NCBI GenBank assembly: GCA_964036155.1
Contig: OZ038422.1
Span: 85,397,201 to 85,461,200 of the forward strand
Source of the DNA: Diploscapter coronatus
Lineage: Eukaryota; Nematoda; Chromadorea; Rhabditida; Rhabditidae
Length of the DNA stretch: 64,000 nt
Direction: 5' to 3'
Below are positions 1 through 12,300 of this stretch, piece after piece. A model generated the notes under the pieces. It was not told the origin of the DNA. It did not search any database and was given only the letters and a program-made list of their open reading frames with translations. How positions within the stretch are numbered: position 1 is the first letter of the stretch; the number at the start of each line of letters is the position of its first letter. Both the position numbers and the translations under genes were made by a program.

Positions 1-288
1 CCTTTCAGCTTGCAATAACTGCTGTTTTGCAATCATATCACGCACTTTTAACATCATAAGTTCAATGTTAAAATCACATGAGAAGCGACCCTACCCAATC
101 TCTTTCGGACATTTCTTTTGAAAGAATATAGAATAGATCCGATAAAATTCGTAGAAAAATTTTAGCATCCCTAGAGATTTTCTTTTAAAATAAACTCCAT
201 AATTAACGAGAAAATACTTGATTAGAACACAGAGAAAAGCTAATCATTTATTTTTTCCTTGAAAATCCTAAAAAGAATGCCATTTTAG

Positions 289-640
289 GGGCGCGTCGCC
301 TGGCGGCAGCAGCGGTATCTCAGTCGAAACCGGCTGGTCTAACGGAACAGCAACAACCAACTCAGCAGAAACAACAACAATTGCAACCGATGGTTGGTAA
401 TCGCCGGAGGCTATCCGCTCCTCAGTAAGTCGACGAAAAATTCGACTTTTTTGGATTCTCCTTTTAATTTTTATGATTTAAAAATATCTTTAGATATATC
501 ATTCCTTTCTCTTATTTGAAAATATATGTCCTCTCTCTCTCACTCTCGCTTAAAAAATCGTAATCTTTTGATGTCCTTTTTAATTTTTGAACATTTCCAG
601 AGAAGCCGATGAAGACGAGGAGTTTTTTCATCAATACTGA
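289..640 (+). CDS. 3' end of an unrecognised protein gene (two terminal exons)
   Basis: Two exons, 289-424 and 601-640, join in one reading frame across an intron with a gtaagt donor and a tttccag acceptor and end at a TGA (638-640). The encoded tail is low-complexity: an Ala/Arg start, a Gln-rich stretch, then basic NRRRLSAPQ and an acidic end, EADEDEEFFHQY. No domain is visible, so I do not name it. An exon further upstream (about 9-51) could splice in phase, but its translation is unconvincing. The real gene starts left of the window. Confidence is good that these are coding 3' exons and low for anything about function. Confidence 0.55.
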
Positions 641-3188
641 TTCCCCGAAGATAATTCCCGAAGCTGAACATTCGACTTTTACGGATTTCACTAGAAATTA
701 CTGTAATCTGATGTGAATTTTAATTTAGTCTTAGAGTAATTTTATCAGATAGTTTATGCCTTGAGGATCATTTTGATACCAAATCTACGAGGATTTACTC
801 ATGTCTTACTGGTCTAATTTTATTAATTCAAAATTATTTAGATAATAATTAAGCCTTATTTATAATTTAGAAGATGTCATGTTGCCTAAATATTTGCCGT
901 TTAGAGAATAAAGTCGTTTTCTTGAGTTGTGTCGTGATTTTTGAAACTTGAAAGTTGAAATATCACAATGGTCATAAAAGGGGCAACGAACCTAAATTTT
1001 GAATCAAAACGATGGGTAAAGTTATAGCCGTCTGGGCAAAACTACACCTGGAAAACAAGAAATTTTAAGAAAGGAGAAATATCACTGATTTTTAGAGATA
1101 AAAAGATTCTGTGTGATGGAACGTTAGAGCCCCACGTGGTTTACGAAGTGATTTTCGAAAAAATTGAGACAAGAAAAAATCTCTCCTATGATGAAGCATA
1201 GGGAGAGAAAACAGGCTGGGATATTTTAGTGATAAATATTTTTGGCAAGAATCTCAAAGAGCATCATAAAGTGCATGTGACTCAGGGAGTTTGAGGATGA
1301 AAAGTTTCGACTAACCTATAAACTTTAATTCAAAAAATTCTAAACTACCGTAAAATTCTTCGTTCCAGAAAATTCTCAAGGTTAGTCGACGAAAAATTAT
1401 CATGAAAAGGTACAAAAATCAACTTGGTTTTCCCCTGAATGCACCCGACATAACCGTAAATTTTACGGTTCAACGATAGAAGTTCGACCAAAGGTAGCGG
1501 TGCTTGAACTTTCTTATTGATGAAAAATCAACATTAACTCGGACTTACCTAATTTTAAACCTAGGAATCTATGATAAAGAAAAACATAACATGTCTAAAA
1601 AATTGAATTTCTAAAGGTTATTTTTCAAAATATTAGGTGCACGAAAGTTTTTAGAATGTGCAGAATATTTTGAACTCTGGAATCTTTATAGTGGAAAAAG
1701 GCGCTTTTGTGAAAACTTTTCGAAGATATTCCCATTGACCTTCGGCTCGAAGTTTATGCTTTCTCTATGGTTTTTGCATGGGATTACACTTTGTACTGAG
1801 TGAGAACGGGCGTTTTTCTCTAAGATTTCTTCGAGTTTGTCCCTCCATCTATAAAGCTCGGAATTCCTCCAAATTACATAGGCCATGAGGCTTCGTGATA
1901 GATCACAGATTTTTTAAAGTTCACCAAAAATGTGATATTTCAAAGTATTTCTATCAAGATTTTATGGCTATCGATGAAAACAATCTGATTTTGTTTTAGA
2001 AAATTTGGAGCTTACCTAGGTTTTTTCGAGCATCTAAAATTTTCAATCTTTGTACTATCATGTATCACGTGGTTTTGACGATTTTTTATCGTTGAAAAAT
2101 AGACTGATTTCAGGAATTATGACTTACCATTTTCTCTTCCCCTCCGAAATTTTGATGGAGTTTTAAAACTTAACGACAATTTTCAGACCAAAATGTTATG
2201 GGTTTCGAGAACGGTCGACCCCATATACTCGTCGAGAGATCGGCATAAAGTTCAAAGCATAAAAATTCGACAAAAAATCTGAAATTCGGACTTTACTTAA
2301 GAGATTTTTAGAGATTTCACATATCTTTAGAGAAGCCTAAAAATTTAATCCGATTCACTTTTCTTAGACTCTTGCAAAAATAGTCTATATCAAAAATTTC
2401 TATATGTTAATTTTCAGATAACCTAAGGTTTTCTAGGAATTTATGATATCCTAAAATCCTAGAAGATCTAAATCAAGTTTTAAATTCCCTTACTCATTCT
2501 CTCTATACGGTCGTTCTTCCCATTTCGCGGACAGATCTTTTATTTCTTCGCCGAAAAATTCTCAGTCGTCAACGAATCTAAACTTCGCTTTCAAGCTATC
2601 CCAGAGTGTTTTCCAGGTCTATTCTTTAACATAGGTTAGAGAAAATAAGAAAAAAGATAATTTTTTCGGCCTACGTACCCAATTTTATGGGTGTTTCCTG
2701 ACAAATTTTCGCTTCACCATAAAACGGAGACTTTTTCTGATATGTCACAGGGTTTTCCGTCCTCGAAATGCTTAGGGTTCCCCGTACTTTACTCGAAAAA
2801 AATCGAATCATAGATAATGGGAATGATAGAGGGTAAAAGATGGAGAAAGAGTTAGAGATGATGAATTTTATAGAGGGAAACAATCAGAAAGTGACCACGT
2901 ACGGTACCGTTCTGTCACTAATTTTTACTTGCTTCGTCGCAATTTTATTGGCAGCACAAGATCCATATAAACTTAGGTTCGATATATTGGTTCCAGGTTC
3001 TGGGTTAGACTTCAGAAGTCATACTTTAGACGATTTTTCTGTCTTAAGTATCTAAGTCTAAATTTCATAAATTAAGAAGCTGATGATCTTCATTAAAATT
3101 TCTATTCTTTTTAATAAATTCGGGTTTTTAACAATTATTTTTAGTGGGTGATCTTCACCGTTTTTCCTACCTAAATCTAAATTTTCAG
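641..3188. other. Gene-poor region before the glutaminase gene
   Basis: Apart from the probable 3' UTR of the left-hand gene, I see no exon with coding content and matched splice signals here. The open frames are short (up to about 70 codons), AT-rich, and lack family similarity. The right part should include the glutaminase promoter. One open frame at 2840-3055 has a hydrophobic stretch and could be a 5' exon, but nothing supports it. Confidence 0.5.
907..912 (+). terminator. Polyadenylation signal AATAAA
   Basis: An AATAAA hexamer lies about 270 bases after the stop of the 289-640 gene, in AT-rich DNA with no other coding signal. It is a plausible 3' end for that gene. AATAAA is common by chance at this base composition. 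Confidence 0.4.
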
Positions 3189-3298
3189 ATACTTAGCGAA
3201 TGGTGATGATGAAAGTTAAACATTACGGTCAAGCCGGTCCTGATGAGCACTCCGAGAAGACTTGTAAATTATCCTAGTTCGTTTTTTTCCTAAATGTT

Positions 3299-6200
3299 AT
3301 GAATTTAGTGGCTTCGATTGGTGAAATTTTGAACCGAAAAGCATCTGTGGCTCAGATTCTTACGAAAACCGCGGAGGGGTTGAGAAAATCCTACGAAATG
3401 TCGTCGGAACGGTCGCCCGCCGATCTGATTTTCGAGCTGTTCAAGCTACCTAATCGGGAAGAGGCCAGTATCTCTCGACTAATCAAGGTAATTTGAGAAA
3501 ATTTTTCGAAAAATTGACTTTTTCAATTAGTTGAAAAATGTTTAAAGATAACAAAATATTAGGTCCTAAAATCCTTCGGCCTGCGAGAAAAAGACCCCCG
3601 ATTTCGAGCGATGATGGCGAAAATCAAATTTTTCGAGGAATCCGACGACGAGCAATCGTCGAATTCCAATGAACTTTCGCGACACCAATTCAAGGAGTGA
3701 GTATATTTTTGCTATTTAAAAGAAAAAAAACTAATCTAATTGTTTTGCAAAATAACAAACTGACGTTCTTAGAAGGCGATCTTCATTAATCTTTAAATAT
3801 TTTCAAATTTGAGGTCATATATAAGAATGCATCGATTTCAGATGCATCAACCCAGCAGTTACCCTGATATCCCAAGCTCTGAGAAATCAGCTGATCATTC
3901 CCTGTTGGCACGACTTTTGCGCGGTTATCAAGACGATTTTCGAAGAGGTGAAATTTAAAATAAAGAAGAGCAAACATGATCTCTAGGTGGAAATTTTTTC
4001 ACTTATAATTTAAACGCTTGGTCATAATTTCGAATGGATATTTGGAAACCGCGAGACCATGAGGCACGAGACATAGCGCGAAATAGTATCAATAGTATAG
4101 GGGGTTAGAGTAGGGTATGGGGGATGATAGGCTTTCTTTTTCCCCACACTATTTCTCAATGTCTCGTGTTTCGTGGTCTCGCGGTTTCCAAGTTGCCTAT
4201 TTTAGGTCCGAGATACAGTTAACGCTGGTGACGTGGCGACTTACATACCACAGTTAGCCAGGTAAAAATCGAAATTCCAACGTTTTCGGGTACTTATGTA
4301 CTTATCTGAAATTGAAACAAAATTAATTTTTTCGAAGAGTTACCTAAAAAGGTGAAAAATTTCCAGACAAGACCCGAATCGATGGGGCGTGTCAATTTGC
4401 ACGATTGACGGTCAGAGATTTTCCCTTGGCGATGCAAAAGACAATTTCTGCATTCAAAGTGTCAGCAAGGTAAGTTGAAATATGATTTTTTATTGCAAAT
4501 TAGAAAAATTTCATCAACCAAACTCACTAACTAGATTTCGATCTTTCGATCTACCCGATGTAAAATCAATTAATTTGAAAGCTGTCACAATTAATTTGTC
4601 ATAGAACGATTATATATTAGATATTTTTGTGGTGGCAGACTTTACTGATTTTTAGGGGATCCTTTAAAAATATTTTTAAATGTTTTTTTCGAAATGAGAT
4701 TTTTCTAGACAGCCCTTTGGGGGTTTCCTATCTCGTGGGAAACGTACCCATCATAAAGTGATGTCCAATCTATTTTATTTTCATCATTTTCTTTCCATCA
4801 GAAAAATCTCGTCGAACGAAACGTCGTAACTTTTTATGGCATTCGAATTCTCTCCACTCGAAATTTTGCGATCAAATTTTGAGACCGAAATTTTAGGGGT
4901 CTGTTAAAAAATTAGGTCTCTATTTTCAACTTCGAAATTCCAACGATACAAATGAAAGTTCATCGGAGGAGTTCGGTAAATTCTGAGAAAAATAGACAAA
5001 AAAAACCGCCTGAGACATAAAAGTATGGGTTACATCATCTTTTGAAACTTAACTTAGGAGGATACTGTATTTAAGTCATTCCTTGAAACAGTGAATATAA
5101 TTATTGTTGTGACATAATTAGGTATGCTGCAATTACATTATAACTAAAATTAAGGGATGACGGTATTTTAGTTATTCTAACTTCAGGCATTCAATTATTC
5201 AATCGTAGCTTCCGACTTGGGTGCTGATTATGTGCATTCCTTCATTGGTCACGAGCCTTCTGGACGACTGTTCAATGAAATCTGCCTGGATGGAAACGGT
5301 AATCGAACTTTAGATTTTATTTTAAAAATCAGTGAAGATCAGCCTTTCAGTCAATATGTTGACCGAAAAAAACGAATCTTCATTGAAATTACATAGTCGT
5401 TGCAAAAAAATGAAGTCGACAATCAAACCATCCTTAGGAAAGCCACACAACCCGATGATTAACGCAGGAGCGATTATCACTTCATCGTTGATTAAAAACG
5501 GACTGAACATGGCGGATCGATTCGATTTCGTGCTGAATGAATACAGAAAAATCGCCGGCGGGGAGCACGTGGGATTCAATAATGCTGTGTAAGATTTTGA
5601 TCTCTATTTAATGATTAGCCACTTTTTAAAGTTTTGGTCTTCTTTTAAAAATCGACCTTTCTTCAGATTTCTCTCCGAAAGAGATTCCGCTGATAGGAAC
5701 TACGCTTTGTCCTATTATATGAAAGAAAACGGTTGCTTTCCTTCGAAAACCAAGGTAGCTTTCAGAATTTTCAAGGTCGTTTTTTATTCTTGAAAAAATT
5801 TCAGAGTCTCAGGGAAGAACTAGATCTGTACTTCCAACTGTGCTCTTTGGAAACCAACTGCGATACTCTAGCTGTTATGGCATCAACCTTAGCGAACGGA
5901 GGTGAGTTTCATTTATCAACCTAAAGTGAAAGAGGAAGTAAACGGTTCAAATCATTTCATAAGTACTGAATAACTACTCAAACTATTTTGAATGGCAACT
6001 CGCAAATGATGAGACCTATCTATTCTCGCACTACTTCTCTCTACTTTCCTTCTCTCCTCTATCCTCTAGCTATAAGTATCATCATTTACGAATTGCCATT
6101 TTGAGCATCATTTGAGATTTTATTATGTGAAAAACTCCGGGATGTTCTAATATTTATGAATTTGTTAGAATCTGTAGTTGAATTTTTTTTTATATAGGGA

Positions 6201-8041
6201 TGGCATATGGCTGATTTTCAAATTTCCAAAATTCAGGAGTCTGCCCCTTAACCGAAGAACGGTGCATAAGTCCCCAGCCCTGCAGAGATGTTCTATCTTT
6301 AATGTATTCGTGTGGAATGTACGATTTATCGGGGAAGTTCGCGTTTCAGGTGGGTTTTTCTAAGCAACCTACCTAAGATCCTTTTACCTTACTGTAATTT
6401 TTTTTTTTTAAATTCACACTAGAAAACTTCGACTTGCCCAAAAGTTTTCAATGATTTTTTCCAGGTCGGCCTACCAGCGAAATCCGGCGTGTCTGGAGTC
6501 ATGATCGTGGTTATCCCCAACCTAATGGGCATAGCGCTGTGGGCTCCACCTCTAGACAAAATGGGAAACTCCTGCAAAGGAGTCGCCTTTTGTAGGGTTA
6601 GTTATCGATTTTTAGGCTAAAAGCTGATCTCCGCTACAATTTTCACAAAGACCATCAGAAAATTGACGTTTCAACCAAGAAAAGTTGATCGTCATCGTTA
6701 TTCTCATGACGAAATTTCCAGAAACTCATCGAGAAATTCAACTTCCATAACTACGACTCTCTTCTGCATGCCGATTCTCACAAAATTGACCCAAGACGGA
6801 GGGTCGGAGATAGGGAAACGGAACAGGCAATTCTAATAATAAATACATTAAACCTAAGAACCATTTTAGCTTTAATTAAAAATTTCGGTTTTTATATCTA
6901 ATGCTAATGAATTTTATTTCAGGTTGTCGGTCTACTCTTCGCAGCCAAAAATGGGGATATCGATGTAGTCAAGAGGTAGGATATGCTTGGTTTGTGTTTT
7001 TGGCAAACAAGTTTCAAATTTTAGGCTCTACATGCAAGGCACTGACCTAGATATTGCTGACTACGATGGTAGAACCGCGCTTCACATAGCTGCCTCCGAA
7101 GGCCACGCCCACTTGATCAAATTCTTCCTGAATGTCGCGAAAGTCTACCATGAGCCGAGAGATCGGTAGGTTCGAGAAAAATAACGAGATTTTCAGTTGC
7201 CTTAGAAAATGGTCTTTGATCTGGAAAAAGATTAGCGAATTATAAAAATGTTATTTTAGGTGGGGAAGAACTCCCCTAGATGATGCAAAAATGTTCCATC
7301 ACGATGATTGTGTCGACCTTCTGGTAGGTTCAAATAATTGAATTAATTAGAATATATCTGAAATAAAATATTGGAAGATATAAGAATTTAAACATAAAAT
7401 TAAGCTAAGTTAATTATATTTTATTTTTAAACAGCTAAGTTTATAGTTACAGATGATCCCCTACATGCACGATAAAATGGCGCGGAATACGGTAGTCGAA
7501 GAAAATGAAGGAGCGTCAGAACTATCGATGTCAGAGAGCGATGACGACAGTGAAATGCAAGTAATTGGCCAATTAAGTCCCTTAATTAGAATAGTTATAT
7601 AGATAAGTAGGGAAGATAATTAGTATAGTTAGATAGAGCTTGAAAAGAGTTACAAAGTGATGTGAAGTTTTTCAAGAATACGATAATTCGAAGACTAGAA
7701 AATCCGTCGAACGTTATATCTTCAAAAATTAGCTAGTCCTGCTTCCCTGAAAAGCCATTTTCTTGAAAAATTGAAATATTTTAGATCGAGCAAAGGCCCG
7801 ATGTATTATTCTCGCAGATTGCCGGAAAATTCGACGAATGGCCAAAAAGTTAGTTAAAGGGGGAAAAACATTTTAAAATTTAAATAAAATGCTCTAGCGC
7901 TCCAACCCCAATCCCCTGAAAAACAGTTCAACGGATGATTCGCCCAGCTTGAGGCCTGATTCGGGAAACGAATTTCGGAAAAAGTCGAGTAGTCAAGCGG
8001 ATGAAGATACATCCGAGTTTTTTCTTGAATCCGTCAATTAA
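3299..8041 (+). CDS. glna: Kidney-type glutaminase with C-terminal ankyrin repeats
   Basis: Hydrolyses glutamine to glutamate and ammonia; family members are usually mitochondrial. Exons: 3299-3487, 3563-3696, 3842-3947, 4206-4261, 4367-4469, 5187-5298, 5438-5588, 5667-5754, 5805-5901, 6237-6349, 6465-6596, 6722-6826, 6923-6975, 7025-7165, 7260-7323, 7453-7556, 7785-7848, 7898-8041; every junction keeps phase, giving about 651 aa (human KGA is 669). The serine beta-lactamase-like fold keeps the SxxK motif (IQSVSK), [30 protein letters not shown] and CGMYDLSG, so the catalytic Ser/Lys and substrate-binding Tyr, Asn and Glu are present. Ankyrin repeats follow ([24 protein letters not shown]). 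The intron at 6827 starts with GC. The last junctions are less sure: a GC donor at 7557 is needed to keep the tail open. The start is uncertain: an exon at 3189-3214 could splice to an acceptor at 3308 in phase, and no clear mitochondrial presequence is seen. Probably the glna-2 type, from memory. Confidence 0.93.
4044..4189. repeat. Intronic foldback element with 31-base arms
   Basis: Lies in the glutaminase intron 3948-4205. The left arm 4044-4074 (starts GGAAACCGCGAGACC) is repeated in reverse complement at 4159-4189 with about three mismatches. The centre carries GAAATAG (4080) and ACTATTTCTC (about 4148). The size and hairpin form fit a MITE-like element, but I see no clear target-site duplication. 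Confidence 0.8.
5991..6100. repeat. Intronic foldback element with ~22-base arms
   Basis: In the glutaminase intron 5902-6236, AATGGCAACTCGCAAATGAT at 5991 reappears inverted as ATCATTTACGAATTGCCATT at 6081-6100. The interior is a pyrimidine-rich run with CACTACTTCTCTC, a variant of the CTATTTCT core in other foldbacks here. The arms differ from those of the element at 4044. Confidence 0.75.
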
Positions 8042-8462
8042 AGAAACTCATCAACAGGTCATTTTTAGCCATTCCAGTAATTTTAATGCTCGATCTTGTA
8101 TTTTAAGCCTTGAGTCTTCTACTCTAAGTGAGGAATCTTGTAATATCAATTCTGAGGAGTGCATTTTAATTCCAGAATCTTGTAATTTACATGAAAGCCA
8201 AACTTCTTTTCCTGATAATAATTCCATAATTGTTTTGTCTAGCTTAGATAATTTGAAGAATGATCAAATCAACAATAGCTCCCTAGAAAGTTCCATGGTT
8301 CGGTCTGAAACTTATGAATACGGTGAAATTTCTTCTGAGGTTGATATTTTTAAAGAGTACCCTAATTTGTTTGATATGTTTTGTCGATGTTGCTATATTT
8401 CGTCGAAATTCTATCGCGAAAGTTACGATAGAAAATTCTCAGAGATGAAAGGAAAATTATAA
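8001..8462 (+). CDS. Open frame of 153 codons overlapping the glutaminase 3' end; status unknown
   Basis: An uninterrupted frame from an ATG at 8001 to a TAA at 8460-8462 overlaps the last 41 bases of the glutaminase coding region in another frame. It is Ser-, Cys- and Glu-rich with loose internal repetition (CILSLESS, SCNINSEEC, CILIPESCNL). It is long for chance in AT-rich DNA, but it has no recognised domain and no splice support. It could be a small gene, an alternative glutaminase tail (the phases I tried do not reach it), or a chance frame in the 3' UTR. Confidence 0.2.
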   Translation: MKIHPSFFLNPSIKETHQQVIFSHSSNFNARSCILSLESSTLSEESCNINSEECILIPESCNLHESQTSFPDNNSIIVLSSLDNLKNDQINNSSLESSMVRSETYEYGEISSEVDIFKEYPNLFDMFCRCCYISSKFYRESYDRKFSEMKGKL

Positions 8463-9356
8463 TTTTTCTCATACTCTGAGATATTACTGATTGGAGAGAA
8501 CGTCGATATCCAAAAATTGCGCTATTCGTCTCTCGTTTCTCTTCTACGCAACTCACTATTTCGCTCCTCCAAACTTGAGTTCTAATTGCTGCGCAAATAT
8601 CGATTTTCCCTCAATAGTAGCATATTATCGATTTTCTCTTCGATCAATAATAGCATATTACTTTGACAGTTAAGGCCATGGATTTTGCCTTACATAATTA
8701 TTTGGTCAGTTTTTGTGAAATTGTATTTTATGGTGGAAAAATAATAAATGTTTTCAGGATTACTGTGACTCTCTCGAACATGAAAAATGGCATTTTTCGA
8801 CAGTAGAATAGAAATAGCATAAAATGGGAGAGAGGACAGAAAGAGTAGGAGAAAAGAGAAGGGGAAATGAGAAGAGAGCAAAGAAAGAGAGAATAGCGTG
8901 CCCAGGGCAAGTGTGTTTGACCTAGCGAAAGCCCGCCAATCATTCCGATTTGAATTTCTTGACCTCTCCCGACTTTTTTATATTGATTTTTTTAGATTTT
9001 CCCGATTTTTCAAAATTTCTAAGAGAACCTTCATCAAGTTATCTTATCTCTAGGATTATTTTATTTACTTCTACCCTCTTTTTAGGGATTCTTAGCTTGG
9101 AATTAAACAATATTGAGATTTTTCCCGTTCAAATCTTTTTTTTTTTTTTCAATTTTTCCTAAAATTTATTTTACTGGAAAATTCGATCTTAAAATACTCG
9201 CTAATTTCAAGAATTTCAGGTAAGTTGCGCACGACGTCTGGCGTTGTGTGTGAAGCGAGAGTGAGTGCGAGGAAAGGCCCCCAACAACCACCTGCTAGAT
9301 ACTACGGCAGCTCTTCCGGATTAGAGGCAGAGCATCCCTTGTGACCGAGTCAAATC
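8463..9356. other. Intergenic region before the cyclin gene
   Basis: AT-rich, with a purine-rich block at about 8815-8900 (GGAGAGAGGACAGAAAGAG and similar) and GAAATAG near 8812. A tttcag at about 9213-9218 followed by gtaagt could be a 5' UTR or trans-splice acceptor for the cyclin transcript, whose probable 5' UTR (9219-9356) is GC-richer than its surroundings. No coding exon was recognised. Confidence 0.45.
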
Positions 9357-12300
9357 ATGGAGCGTCGCACCACTCGCCTCCAAACCGTCAATCCCAACAC
9401 CAGGGCCAATGACGCCTCTCAGGTATGGAAAAGGGAGATATGATAAAGCACAAGACAAAATCGAATTTTGTACGACATTGAATTTTTGAAAAAAAATTTT
9501 TTTAAAAGATTTCTCGAATTCTGGACTCAAATGATAATTCATAGATCTAAACCTTGGTTTCATACAACAACATTTTTTGAAGGAAGGAATAACAGGATGC
9601 GTTCATGCTTTTTGACATCGTGTCAATCCCAAGCGATTTTACGCGTAAATTTTCGCATACGCTTGACATCGATGTCATGGATTTACATGTAGAATCGCTT
9701 GACATTGACACAATGTCAAAAAGTGAACGCGCTCATATCAAATTCCAAAAGATGCAGTAGGATCAAGTAAAAATTCATGTTCTCAGATCTAGATATCATA
9801 TATGGTCCAAAATCCTATCCAAAAGGGATATATGAAATCTAGATTTAGTATATTCCTTCATTTCAGGACAACCGCAACAAGGTGGACGCGGTCAAGGACA
9901 AGCTGGCGATGAGGCGACCGCTCGGCGAGCACCCTAACAACAAAAACACGGCCGAGACACACAAGACTATCCAGAATCAGGTCGAATATATGAAATTCTT
10001 TTTAAGAGATATATCATGTTATTGCCTGCGGGGAGATAGGTACTGCATGCTCTTTGCAACTCGCTTTTGCACGCGTCCCGCCTTTTCGCCTCGCTTCTTA
10101 CTCTGTTATCTCTTCCTTCTCTTCAGGACGCATGCTATTTCTGGGGGTTGGGTCTAGGAGAGGAGAACTGCAAATAGTGTACAATATCTATCTTCTCACA
10201 AGCCATCATATATAAAATCCCATTTTTGGAAAGGAATATGAAGCTCGAATATCAAATCTGTATAAAGCTTGAAAATATAAAGCTCTTTAGGGCTGAATTT
10301 TTCTTAATATCTGGAATATCTCCAAATTTCTAAGGCGGCTTTATCTACAAATTCTTGAAGCTAGGAAAAATATAGATCTAAAAAATGAAAATAAAATCTT
10401 TGTCCAGAAAACCAAAGAAGTCAAAGAATCGGGCAAATCGGCTTCTTCGGTGTCGGCTGCCGCTGCGTCGATGACCATCAGTGGCAAATCCACAACATCA
10501 GCCAAGCAGACTCACACACTCGTCCAGGCGTACGCCAATCCAAAGTACAGGAAGGTGGGCAAAAATGACAACAACACGAATTTTATTTTATTACGCTTTT
10601 CATAGAAAACTAAGACAACTGAAAAATGACCGGGAATGACGTGAGGACGTGACGTCATCTTTTCCCCCACATTATTATCTTCCTTCCCTCACCTATCCCT
10701 AAATATATCACGCACGTTCTCACGTCATTTCCCGTCATTTGAACAATTACCAAAGCGGATCCAAAAAGCTAAAAAAAACATTTCTAGAACTTTTCCTTTA
10801 GTGAAAATTATTAGGAAAAATATCTGAAAAAAAAACATTTTTGAAAGGAAGATGTACTGTATATGTAAAATTTCGGGAGTACGATAAGAATATCGATTTT
10901 AGGCGGTAGTCGACGTGGTGGGCTTCGACGTGGACATCTTCAATTACCTGCTGGCCTACGAGAAGTCTGAAGACTTTGCCGTCGACAACATGTACATCCT
11001 CTCCACTCAACTGCAGCCAAAAATGCGATCTATTCTCATAGATTGGATTGTGCAGGTATAGAGAAACGATATCTGAATACATGGATTTACTGAAAATAGC
11101 GGACCGATGAAATGTAAAAAAATCACGAAATTTGATACGAAAATATAGCTTCGAAAGATCTATAAGATGATATAGAAGTTATGAGTGTTCAAACTTTCAG
11201 GTGCAACAGCGCTTCAGTTTGCTGCCGGATACGCTGCATCTGACGGTGTTCCTGTTGGACAAGTTCCTCAGCGTCGCGCGCGACGTCACCAAGACCGAGC
11301 TCCAGTTGGTCGGCACCACTTGCATGTAAGGCGGGAACATTTGACAACTGCTATTTGATTAAATAGCGAGACTATCTTTCCCCACAGTTTCGTCCTACTT
11401 TCCTTTCCTTCCCTACATCTAACTATAGCGTCTCGTCATATAGTATTACCAAAAATTTCATTGAAAAATTTTTAAAGAATCCTGATATCTGAGATTTTTG
11501 TTGACGAATTTAAAAAAAATAATAATAACCCTGAAAAAGGTATAAAATATCTGAAAATTCTACGGGAAAAAATCAATTTTTTAAAGGATTACTGTAATTA
11601 CCATAATCTTTTCTTCAAATATCTAACTTTCAGGTTCATCGCATCGAAATTCGAGGAGATGTACCCGCCCGTCCTTTCTGACTTCGAGTACATGGCAGAC
11701 AACGCGTTCGCCAAGCGGGACATTATCCGAATGGAGATGCGAATTCTGGATGCTGTCGGGTAGGGGGCTGATGATCTATCTTCTAGGAAAAGATCTCTTT
11801 CAAAAAATATTAATCTCTTTCGGGAAAGGGATATCTTTTCAGGAAATAATAATCTCGTTCTGAGAAAAGAAACGGATTCCTTTTAGAAGTTTTTATTACT
11901 AAGAAAAAGAAGGAAAAGATCTATTCAAACTGTGATTACCCAATTTTTTCAGATCATGAATAGTATAACTTGTTGGATTTTTTAAAAGAACTAAAAAATT
12001 CGAATTGTTCGAGAAGGTGTAGTAATTTGCAAACTCTGGACAATTTCTTTCAGCTTCAACCTGGGCCGACCCAACTCGCTGCAGTTCCTCGAGTGGTACT
12101 GCATCGCGCTCGGCGTCGACATGAAGAAGGTCGTCATCCAAAGGGCTCGCTACTTCAATGAGGCGAGTTTTCCAAAAAAAAAACAACCAACTTGATTTTA
12201 TATAGAAAAGGGGCGAACTTAAACTTGAAAGATATATTGATTATTCCAAAATTTCTGACTTTATAAAAACGTGGACAGGACCTAAATTTGGTTAAAAATC

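Noticed and set aside
2840..3055. Possible membrane-anchored 5' exon for the glutaminase
   Set aside because: It has a hydrophobic stretch but no donor in phase with the next exons, and no similarity to glutaminase N-termini.
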